Source: Centrapalus pauciflorus
Taxonomy: Eukaryota > Streptophyta > Magnoliopsida > Asterales > Asteraceae
Assembly: GCA_020465985.1 (NCBI GenBank)
Contig: JAANYP010001787.1
Coordinates: forward strand, 208,501-272,500
Reading direction: 5' to 3'
DNA length: 64,000 nt
Both the position numbers and the translations under genes were made by a program. Positions 45,841-56,167 of this stretch are shown here, one piece after another; the stretch's first letter is position 1, and each line of letters starts with the position of its first letter. The notes under the pieces were generated by a model, which was not told the origin of the DNA, searched no databases, and saw only the letters and a list, made by a program, of their open reading frames with translations.

Positions 45841-47369
45841 CACCATCAACTAAATTAATAACTAAAATTTCAATTTCAATACTTTCGAATTTCATTCTGC
45901 GAACCAAACGTCACATTAGTGGATAGAAAAAGAAGGGAATTCCATTCCGAAATCGGGTTTGCCTGTTTGGCTATCGAAAGCTCAAGAAACAGAAAACATC
46001 AATTCCAACAAAGAGAGGAATCGTTGTTGGGTAAGGGGCAAAGAAAGGGGATTTTGTGCTAGGTGTTGGGAGCGCGTGGTGTAGCTCCGAGTTTTGGCAT
46101 ACGAGTTGGGGGTGTGGGGGTCGTGGAGCGCCAACTATAACCTGCATCTATGAGGCGGCCGGTAGAGTGCCAACTTTTCCATTCCATCTATCGTTGGCTT
46201 CTTGCGAACTAAACACGTTATCAGTTTGAATTCATCTAATTTTAAATTTTTTTAGTTGTCAATTCCTAATTTAACGGATTTAGTTATCTTAAAAAATAAT
46301 ATATGAACCGAACGTCTCATTTAAAATTTAATAGTAGTTAACCATAACAAAGTATGTGGAAGTCTTTTTACATTATGAACTCAACTACGTACGACTTGAT
46401 TTAATTGATAATGTTTGCGTATATACAAGGGTGGATCCACATACAATGAAGCAGGGGGGAAAGGCCCCCAACGATGTGCGTAAATTTGACAAATTTTAGT
46501 CTATGTGTTCCGGAAAATTAACACGACGAATACCTTATAAAACCTCATGCCCCAACGAAAATTTTTTCTGGATCCGCTACTGCGAATATATATATTTAAT
46601 AAACTTGAATTACTTCAATACCCTTGAGCGTTTGAGCCTTCCACTTATTGTCGTGCAATCCTTTAATAGTTTAATTTCTTCAAAGTCTTTGATGTTAACG
46701 TTTCTTTCAAATCAACATCAACCTATAACAAAATAATAACATAATAAACTGCAAATTCTATAAAAACTTAGGTGACTTTTGGTGATGTGGAATGGAAAGA
46801 AATGTAATTAAAGATATTTACATTGTGTTTTTAGCCATGATATATTAACAAAAAAAAAATCAATTATATTTCCTTTCCAAATCTATAGTGTATTCTCAAT
46901 TCTCTATCAAAAAGTGAAGAATCAAGCAAAGCCTATAAATCAGAAGAAAGAATGAAAATCATATCTATTGTAATTAAATTTCATTATCATGATTTAAAAA
47001 AAATAATACACAACTTTTTATTTTTTTTTTTTTGTACCAAACGCACTCTTAATATCTTACTTTCCAACCATGATGGTTATTGAGACATACAATTAACACT
47101 TACAGCCGGTTTAGTTTGGGAAATGCAATTTAAAAGATTTTAAATCGTAATCTTTGTTTGTAACTACGGATTACAAAGGGGGCATTCGGTTCACGAAATA
47201 TTAATTATATATATTATCTTCATATAATATTGTTGTGAATCTCTCTTCGTTGTAAACACAACCCCATTAAATATTAATTATATATATTATCTTCATATAT
47301 AAGTAAATTTTGTCCAAAACTATAGAAAATACATTTTTTTCATACATTTTTCAAACAAACTAATGTTTA
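45841..47369. other. Intergenic
   Basis: 45885-46215 carries the right end of a Tourist-like MITE (CATTCTGCGAACCAAACG) and a GC-richer stretch (46020-46170) without a recognisable ORF. 46590-47369 is AT-rich and includes a 35-bp near-repeat (ATTAATTATATATATTATCT at about 47202 and 47272). No gene seen. Confidence 0.4.
46426..46582. mobile_element. hAT-like MITE (157 bp)
   Basis: Ends CAAGGGTGGATCCA and TGGATCCGCTACTG are inverted. Flanks CGTATATA (46418-46425) and CGAATATA (46583-46590) are an 8-bp duplication with one mismatch. Confidence 0.65.
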
Positions 47370-47378
47370 TAATAAATA

Positions 47379-48676
47379 GAGTAAATTACGTAAATGGTCC
47401 ATGTGGTTTGCATAAAACTTTGGATACGGTCCCTGTGGTTTCAGTTTTGCATAAACGGTCCTTATTATCACTGTTTACTTGCAAAAATGGTCCCTCTGCC
47501 GTTAACTTTAACAATCAAATGGTTAAATATTTTATAATGATCATTTTACCCTTTTATTTGATAACATTTTGGTCCCTCAAGTTTGTAGTTCATTTTAGTT
47601 TTGGTCCCTCAAGTAAATCTTTTTATTTAACTCTTTATTATATATTATTATTATTATTATAACTATTATTATTATTATTATTTTAACTTTTTACGTATTA
47701 ATTTTTTTGTTTATTGAGTTTCCTATATTTTAATCTATTTATAATTCAAATTACAAACTTAATTATTTCTTTTTATTATAAACAATTGTATCATATTAGA
47801 ATCCATTTCTTTTTTTAGCTTTTTCAAATGAATAATAAAAACATTTTATATTGTAGTTTCAAACCAAAAAGAAGTTACCAAACCATACATGTTTTAAGTT
47901 TTTTCATTTTAAAACGTAAAAAGCTACGAAGACCAATCCGTTTTTTTGTTCGGTTTTTTCATGATTTAAGTTTTTTCATTTTTCAAAAAATGAAATAGTC
48001 TATTTTTTGGTCGGTCTTTATGTTATTCTAATTCATTACGTTTTTAACTTTTTTCAATCGTAAAAAATTACAAACCATTTCATTTTTTTTTTGTTTTTCC
48101 GAACAAAAAGGCTACACACTATTTCATTTCTTTTTAAAAACTTTAAAACGTAATGGTTCGTAGTTTTTCGTTCGGACCAAAAAAAATTAAAGGTAATGGT
48201 TTGGTTCGAAAAACTAGAAAATGATTTTTTTGTTTGGAAAAACTGAAAATCAGAAATTATTCGTAGTTTTTTCGTTTGCAAAAACTAATAACAGAATTGT
48301 TTGTATTTACTTTCGTTTTCCAAAACATAAAATAGGAATAGGTTGAATCTTTTGGTGCAGAAAAATAAAAAAACAGATTGGTTTTCGTAGCTTTTTACGT
48401 TTAGAAAATGAAAAAAATTAAACATGAATGGTTAGTAACTTTTTTTCGTTTGTAAAAAGAAATAAAAGCTTCAGATTCGAATTTTTTTGGTTTGGAAAAC
48501 TACAATATAAAACATTTATATTTTTTCATTCGGAAAAGCTAAAAAACGAAATGGATTCTAATTTGATACTATTGTTTATAATAAAAAAATTATTAAGTTT
48601 GTAATTTAAATTGAAAATTATATTAAAATATAGGAAACTTAATAAACAAATAAATTAATATATAAATAGTTAAAAC

Positions 48677-48719
<43 letters not shown>

Positions 48720-48972
48720 GAGTTAAATAAAAAATTACTTGAGGGACCAAAACTAAAATGAACTACAAACTTGAGGGACCAAAATGTTATCAAAGAAAAG
48801 GGTAAAATGGTCATTATAAAAGATTTAACCATTTGATTGTTAAAGTTAACAGCAGAGGGACCATTTTTGCAAGTAAACAGTGATAATAAGGACCGTTTAT
48901 GCAAAATTGAAACCACAGGGACCGTATCCAAAGTTTTATGCAAACCACAGGGACCAATTCTGTAATTTACTC
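47379..48972. mobile_element. Mutator-like foldback element (1.59 kb), copy 2
   Basis: Same family as 40651-42729: starts GAGTAAATTACGTAAATGG and ends CAATTCTGTAATTTACTC, with the same inverted arms. The 9-bp direct repeat TAATAAATA lies at 47370-47378 and 48973-48981. It is about 490 bp shorter than copy 1, mainly in the middle. Confidence 0.9.
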
Positions 48973-49085
48973 TAATAAATAACAATGTTTTTACTAAATT
49001 AGTATCTGTATTTCTAATTTTAAGTTTATGTAACTTTATGTAAATAATTTTTATTTAATATCAACGTATTACGTGAGTAAATCTA

Positions 49086-49354
49086 TCTATACTATTAAAA
49101 GAGTAACTAAATGTCACATGGCATGCTCTCATTGAATTTGCCACATGTCGTTCTCTCCTTTTGCCACGTCATTTACTGATTTTATATTTAAATTTTAAAG
49201 CAAATCAAATCTATGTAAATCTAATATGGATTAACTTAATAACTAACTAACTAAAATTAAGCAAACTTTATTATTCATATAATTATTATATTATACATAT
49301 ATATAAATATCAATTTTTAAAATTAACTCATGTAATACATGGGTAATAACCTAG
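49086..49354 (+). mobile_element. Short non-autonomous Helitron
   Basis: The 5' end TCTATACTATTAAAAGAG is the classic plant Helitron start. The 3' end has a hairpin (CATGTAATACATG) 10 bp before terminal CTAG. It is inserted between A (49085) and T (49355), the Helitron target rule, with no target duplication. 269 bp, no ORF, so it depends on a RepHel enzyme elsewhere. Confidence 0.78.
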
Positions 49355-49355
49355 T

Positions 49356-51788
49356 AAACTAGTATAGTTTATTAAACAAATACATGTATATTATATAAAT
49401 TAAATCTAATTTAACAAATGTGTTATATGTAAATAATATATAGTTAAATCGAATAATAAAAATTTTACGTTATAAATTTAATTAATTTAAATACTACAAA
49501 TATTTATTAAAAAAAAATAGTTGAATTGAATAACAAAAATCGTAGTTGAAGGTTGAAACCAAGTCGTCAACTCAACGTCAATGTGACAAAAGTCCTCATC
49601 AAACATGGAATCCTAAATCCCATCCTGGTTTCGCAACTTTCACATGCCAAAGTGCTAACTTTATGGGCTCCATTTTATCATGATTTCATTGATTGCGTTT
49701 TTAAACCATATATACTAGTTTTTTACGGCATAAGATACAATCATCTGAACTTGTTTGTTTACTTCTTAATATATACATCAAAAGGCTCATTCAAGATTAA
49801 ATGACCTCTTAATGGTTCTATTAAAAGGTAAACAAACATCACCCAACCCATTGTTTTCATTAAAACTCGAACCTCAAGTTTTAAAGTCATTTTTAACACC
49901 TGATATCGTTGGGTTAAAGTCATTTGGTTTACACCACACTTGTTATTTGTCCATATTTTATAAAGTCTAGTCACAAATGTAAAATTATATGTGCATTTTT
50001 TCACCAAACCCCCAATCCCTCCCCTGTCTCTCCCTACCTGCCAAAAAAAAAAAAAAAAAGCAGTATGAAAAGGACAAACATAATTTAAAATCCAAAGATT
50101 CCAAACCCCTAAGTTTCAAACCTCACTATTATTACCTTAACGAGTACTGTTTAGTTGTTATGTGGTGTTTAAAAATTTTCAAAGGGGAGGGGGTGGTGTT
50201 TGTCGTTTTGCCTCGGTGCCGAGGCAACTCCCTTTGGCCATTTGCGTGGCCTAAATATGTTTTGGGAAAAAGAAAAAAATTTCAAATGTACAAAGGTACT
50301 GCGATTCAAACAAGGACAGTAAAAACAAAGATCGATGAATAATCAATCAGTGATTAACATAAATGAAAGCAAACGGTGAAGTTTATTTTTTATCACTTTT
50401 GTCCTCGTGTTATTAATTTCTTGTTGAAATGATGACACTTGGTCATGTTATATTAATTAGATCATATTTTAGTTTAAGATTTATGTCGAAAGATATAATC
50501 ATTTTTCAGAAGTTTATCCATTTGATCCTTGAGATGCTTTTCTCACTAAGAATCAAAATGTTTGAATAATTTATTAATACTCAATATAAGTGACTACTTA
50601 AATATGTGGATTATAAGAGATTTAATATGAATAAAAAAAATTAGTGACCAAACTAACAAAAAAAAAAACTAAAAGTATGGTTTTTCTTTTCATCATAAAC
50701 TTAACTAAATGTGATGTCATTATTTTAACTTGAACTAAATGTTAGCGGTAACAATTTCACGGTTTTAATAAGAAAACGTTAAGTTAAAAAATCAAACATA
50801 ATGATTTTTTTTCACTAGGTATTTTACCTAAAGACATTAGACATGGTTATAAAACTAAGGGTTTATTTCAATAAATAGTAACATATTTGTCTCATTTTAT
50901 AAGTTGAATTTTTCTCATACAGATGATGTAGCCTTTCTAAACTCATTCCAATTTGATAAAGTTATGTTTTTATGACACTTTCAACTTTACTTTTTAGTGA
51001 CAAATTTGTTCTTTTAGACATTTTTGAAAACTAAAACTCATAGACTCTGTTTGGTTGATAGGATCTTAAAGTTTTGATTCAAAAATAAAAGGTCTCAAAA
51101 GTTTTTCCATGAAAAGCTAGTTGAGGTAGCTTTCAAAAGGAGGTTTCAACTTTTGGTACAACAAATTTACTTTTCAACCCTTATAATAATTATAGACTAC
51201 AATTTTGAATTAACACGAATGTCTTTTTAGGTCATTTAATATTAGAAGCTACAGCTATAGCTTCAACTACTTTTACCAAACACATTTATAAAATTAAAAC
51301 TTTCAGCTCTTTCAAAAGGCTACAGCTTTCAAAAGCTCTAGCTACTTAAAGTTTTAACTCACAGCTTCATCTCGAAGCTACAGCTAGTTATGTCAAACAT
51401 ACCATTTATTTATGATAACCTTCAAATTAGATGAGTTTTTAAAAGTACAACCATCTGAACTAGTATGAAAAAAAAAACTATATTGATCAAATCAAGACAA
51501 AGAAAAAAAAAACTTTGTTGTTAATGACATAAAATACTTTGTTAGTAAGACAAACTTGAATTATTTAACGGCACGTATATTTATAGAAAACGAGTGATTC
51601 AGATTAAGTAATTGAAAGTAAAAATGTATATATTTACATTTGTACTTAATTTTTATTACTAAAAACATCTTATAGACAATTCATACAGTCGTATATATAG
51701 ATTATTTTTATCTAATTTTTAATTTTAATTATTGAAATTAGTTGTGGCTCTCATGGGACAAGGCGGCTGTATCTATATATATATATAT
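49356..51788. other. Intergenic
   Basis: AT-rich DNA without a supportable gene. 50200-50230 contains the palindrome TGCCTCGGTGCCGAGGCA in a short GC-richer patch. The MITE at 51050-51402 is listed separately. Confidence 0.4.
51050..51402. mobile_element. MITE of the AGCTACAGCT / CAAACATACC family
   Basis: Left CTCTGTTTGGTTGATAGGAT, right AGCTACAGCTAGTTATGTCA followed by AACATACC. Numerous inverted AGCT words. Relatives at 29280-29590, 42775-43062 and partly 17930-18060. Ends approximate. Confidence 0.5.
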
Positions 51789-52054
51789 AGAGGGAGGTTC
51801 CATGGAAAACCACAATGCACCTGAAAACTTGTGAAAACCGCACTACACCACCACAAATGCATCAAATTCCCCGCGCGATGCATCAAAATCCCGCGCGATG
51901 CATCAAATTTCCCGCGTTATGCATCAAAATCTCGCGTGATGCATCACCTTATTTACGATCATGCCACCTCGTTTTTCATGAAATGCACCAAATCGGACGG
52001 TTTGCGTAGGTTTCCATAGTTTTCAGGTGCATAGCGGTTTTCCATTGAACCCAT

Positions 52055-52058
<4 letters not shown>
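51789..52058. mobile_element. (TA)n-embedded MITE with about 50-bp inverted ends, in the promoter of the second nsLTP
   Basis: The ends are inverted copies: left AGGTTCCATGGAAAACC and TGCACCTGAAAAC; right the complement of GGGTTCAATGGAAAACC and TGCACCTGAAAAC. Both sides run directly into TA repeats. The centre has five GATGCATC/TTATGCATC units separated by CGCG-containing spacers, strikingly GC-rich for this window. It ends about 145 bp before the nsLTP ATG. Confidence 0.75.

Positions 52059-52115
<57 letters not shown>
52059..52115. repeat. (TA)n microsatellite
   Basis: About 28 TA units between the MITE and the nsLTP start region, followed by a short (AC)n. Confidence 0.95.
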
Positions 52116-52125
<10 letters not shown>

Positions 52126-52203
52126 CACATAGACATATATATATATCAAACCAAATCAAAACATACATACAGTCACCAAAACAATAATCTAAGACCAAAA
52201 GAT

Positions 52204-53859
52204 ATGGGTGGTGTTGTTGTAAACATAATGATGGTGATGATGGTGGTGCTCGCCGTATCGGAGATGAGACCGGTCAACGGAGCAGGGCTAAGTGCTGCGG
52301 AATGCCACGAAGAAAGGCGGCTAGCAGTGAAAGCTTGTAGTTCATTGTTGTATGGAGGAGTCCCAAGCGCACAATGTTGCCAGCGTGCGAGGGTTAGCCA
52401 CGCAGAATGCATTTGTCCCGATGTTACACCAAAAGTGGTCGCTCTTATCGGAGATGTCAATCGATCCATTAGGCTCATCGAAAGTTGTCATAGAAGAGTT
52501 CCTCATCACTTCAAATGTGGATGTAAGTGTTAGCTTTCTTTTATCCTTATATTCTTTTCATTTGTCATTATTCTTTTGTATTTTATACAACTTATAATTG
52601 TTGTAAATTCAAAAACTATATACTAAGGGGGCGTTTGGTTCACAAAATCTGATGGAATTTGATGAAATTGGAATGAAAATTTCATTCCAATGTGCTGTTT
52701 GACAGTAAAAAGGAATGGAATGAATATTCCTTTTTAGGAAAAAACACCATTTTTGAAGGAATCTATAGTGCCATGGAATTTAAATTCCATTGCAAAGATT
52801 TTAACAGTTTTAAAACCAAACCCTAGACTTCATCTTCACCGGCCTCCATTTATATTCCGACAGATTCCATTCATTCCAGAATTCCTTTCCTTGACAGATT
52901 CCATTCTAGGAATAAGCATTCTGCGAACCAAACGCCGCCTAACTTTTTTAAAGGGTTTATTATGAAAAAAACCAACATGTTTTCATGTTTTTTGCGTTTT
53001 CGTCCCCCATGTTATATTTTTTCATAAAAGTACTCAAGTTAATAGGGCCGGCCCTGAGCAAGGTCAACACGGGCAACCCAGGGCCCATTAATCATAGGGG
53101 CCCATTTTTAAAAAATCTATTATATATACTTATGTCTATGAACAGTTAAACAAGGTTATTTACTTGTCAAAAATTTTAGTTTAGATTATATAATTATAAG
53201 TTTTTTGTTTTTTATTTATCATTTTTACTTGAATTTTATTTATTTTGAAAAATACGTATATATTTATATGGCCCCTTTTAAGTTCTTGCCCAGGGTCTCG
53301 AAAATGATCGGACCGGACCTGCAAGTTAACTTTTTTTTTGTTTAGTGAAATTTGGACATTAAATGTCCAAATTTCACTAAACCAAAACAAAAAAAAATTA
53401 ACCTGAGGACTTTTATGAAAAAATAATAATAATAACATAGAGGGACGAAAACGCAAAAATAAACATGAAAACATGTTGATTTTTTTCATAATAAATCTTT
53501 TTTTATATGAAAAACCATTATAATTATAAAAGATTTAAAAAAAGTTGGAGATATATAGATTTTTCAAGCAAAACTGTATATCATGTAAGGGATAATTGGA
53601 TTTATGTTTCATGGTTGAATATTAGTTTTTCGTATTTTGAATATGTAAAATGGTTTTTTTTTTTTTAAAAACACTTTTCTACGGTATGTTTATGTTTTTT
53701 AATGCCAAAAACATAATTTTATAAAATCTTGGATGTTGAATGTTCTCTTAGTAGTATTTTTAATAACGTATTTTTATCAAAACATAAATCCAAACACTCA
53801 GAGATTGTTATTTATACTTATACATCCTCTTTTTGTATGCAGGTGTGACTACTCCATGA
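52204..53859 (+). CDS. Non-specific lipid-transfer protein (8-cysteine motif plus one), 111 aa, two exons
   Basis: Exons 52204-52522 and 53843-53859, donor GTAAGT and acceptor TATGCAG. The tiny last exon gives VTTP and the stop after a split Cys codon (T|GT). Signal peptide about 1-26 (VVVNIMMVMMVVLAV). Cysteines C34, C45, C58-C59, C69, C71, C95, C105, spacing 10-12-CC-9-CXC-23-9, plus an extra C107 just after the motif. Shared phrases with the copy at 34386: LYG, CCQRARVSH, HHFKCG. It is a distant local duplicate, about 17 kb away in the same orientation. The 1.3-kb intron is a transposon nest (three elements). The core promoter is pressed against a (TA)n/MITE insertion. A secreted lipid-binding role is inferred from the fold. 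Confidence 0.88.
52627..52939. mobile_element. Tourist-like MITE in the nsLTP intron
   Basis: Ends GGGGGCGTTTGGTTC and the complement of GGCGGCGTTTGGTTC; TAA at 52624-52626 and 52940-52942. Confidence 0.82.
52951..53497. mobile_element. Foldback element in the nsLTP intron, interrupted by a hAT MITE
   Basis: Inverted arms of about 90 bp: AACATGTTTTCATG, GCGTTTTCGTCCC and TTTTTTCATAAAAGT at the left, complements at the right. Flanking CTTTTTTA and CTTTTTTTA may be a slipped 9-bp duplication. A partial relative lies at 60258-60345. Confidence 0.65.
53043..53321. mobile_element. hAT-type MITE nested in the foldback element
   Basis: Ends TAGGGCCGGCCCTGA and the complement of CAGGTCCGGTCCGA; perfect 8-bp duplication CAAGTTAA at 53035-53042 and 53322-53329. 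It therefore inserted after the surrounding element. Confidence 0.85.
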
Positions 53860-54977
53860 AAGATGTTATAAGTTAAATAATTGAGATATAACATATCATG
53901 ACTTTTAAATAAGTACTATTTCTATTTAGTGCAAGGATGTTTTCGAAATGTTGTTCATTTTATTATAGTTCAACTTTTCTGTTATTTAATTTTATTTTTG
54001 AAATTATCTAATAATCATGGATGTAGACTTCGTTCGATAGGTCTTTCAGTTGGGTGAACACTTGATTGTCATTTGTCAAAATACGCTTTAGTCATAGCTA
54101 AAACTTGTTAGCAACAATCAACCATTGATTGAAAACGTATTATTGAATCATTAAGAAAATAAAACACACCTGAATCCATTGATGGTGTCGTCTTCCTGAT
54201 GCGAAAACTCGGCCACGGAAAACGGGCATGTACATAGAACCCTTGTTAGCTTTCTCAACCAAGCATTATGATAGGAAACAAAATTGTATAAGAAGTTTAT
54301 GTTGTTCTTTTCTATTGGGGACCATTCATTATTTATACCCAAATATTAGAGTCTTTATTAAACTTTGATAGTAATATCACTTAGGTGTCGTTTGGTTCAT
54401 GGAATGGAATTCGAAAAATTTGGAAATTAAATTTTAGTTGTTTGTGTGTTTGATGGTGAGGGTAAAAGATAATTTTTAGTATTCATTAAGGATGTATGTT
54501 GAAATCTAATTTATGTATGGGTTGGAATCTGATTTATGTTTGAATTGTAATGAATATTAAATTCCTATAAACAAAAATTTTGATATCAAATAAATAATAT
54601 CAACTCTTTGTCTTTGTTGGCAAAAGTTATAAATAAGCTAAATTTAAACTCCATTTCCTTACAATTTCATTTCACGAACCAAACGTTAGATATTTAACCT
54701 AGAAAATAAACAATAATTGTAACTAGTCAAACATGTAACAAAAAAAACTTTAATGATTAGTTGTTTCAAATATTTATTTATTCATTATTAGAAATTGTAA
54801 CAATAGTTCAAATTATGAGTAGTTATTGGTTTGAGCCTAGTTAGTTGTCTTGTAAACGTACATTGAAAAAACTAGTGTTTATAGTTTTATTGACATCACT
54901 TCAACTGCCAAAGTTTAATGATCACAGAACAATTTTTTGAAGTAAGAAACCTATATGATATCAATATACAAGAAAAG

Positions 54978-55010
<33 letters not shown>

Positions 55011-56167
55011 GTAAAACTAAACAAATGTAAAGTATGTTGCCTTAGAAGAAACTAAAGACATGTCTGTAATAACCACTGTCATAGTGGTTATTAGTCTGTT
55101 CTTACTCTTGTATCATAATTTGATCTTAAATTTCAAAGTTAAAAGAGTTATTTGGATGTAAGATTGTATGTGATGAAAAAGAAAATAAAAGGTATAGATA
55201 GATCTTTGCTTGTCATCTTATTTTTAACCTTAAAAAGAAAGCCTCACAGCTCACGCCGAATGATCACAGCTTTTACCAAACTCGTTTTTATAATTGTCCA
55301 ATATCATCCACAGCTTTTTGTTTCTTTCTGCAAAAACCCAAACCCAATGCCAATGCCAATGCCAATGCCAAAAACACCTCACATGTGTTTATTTTTTTAA
55401 TAATAACGTTAACAGACAAAATCTAAATGATAATGTCATTAGTAAGTTAATAAAAGGAGATAATTACAAAAGTAATCAACATATAAACACTTACCAAATT
55501 TTACTAAAACAAACTCACCCAACCAAAATACCTACAATTTACATTACCACGTTTACGTAGCGGCCACTATTTACTTAACTTGTACTTTTTAATAATTTTT
55601 TAATACATTACGTTACAAAATGGTAAAAATTAACGTAAAATACATTATCTTTACGTTACCAAATCTATTCTTGGGAAGGAGTATAATGAGATTTGATAAA
55701 GTAAAGTAATGATACTTACGTGATAATTCATCTTTAAATATTGACCATCACGTAAATGTGATTACAAAAATGATAGGTATTTTGGTAATGCGACCTTTTT
55801 TTTGTAAAACTTGATAAATGGGTTGTTTTTTTGGTTATTTTTGTAATTATCCCTAATAAAAAACCAATAAAGATTAGGCCACTTTCGGTCGGTCTGGATA
55901 GAACTAGCTGGCACAAATGGATCAAGGGAACCTTGAAAAAAGCAAGGTACACAGCACCCAGCCGCTTCATACACACCATGGGCAGAACTACTTGTTTTTT
56001 TCATAATACAAGACGACTGAAAACATGACAGAGCTTGTTTTATAATCTGATAGTCAACTACAAAAATTCCACAAGGCAAAATATCATTGTAATCCCACAA
56101 ACTACTATTGTTTTAGCTTCAACAAATGGAGAACAAAAAAGGTGAAAACTAAGTGATAAACTCTAGT
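53860..56167. other. Intergenic
   Basis: No gene supported. It holds a Tourist-like MITE (54384-54685), a (TA)n run near 54985-55008, and four CCAATG hexamers at about 55343-55370. The right end is the 3' flank of the ribosomal protein gene. Confidence 0.45.
54384..54685. mobile_element. Tourist-like MITE, right end eroded
   Basis: Left GGTGTCGTTTGGTTCATGG after TTA (54381-54383). Right ...CGAACCAAACG then TTA (54686-54688). The outer 5 bp of the right terminus are missing. Confidence 0.65.

Noticed and set aside
51815..52019. Two overlapping 62-64 codon ORFs
   Set aside because: They lie wholly inside a MITE and read through its CGCG/GATGCATC satellite.
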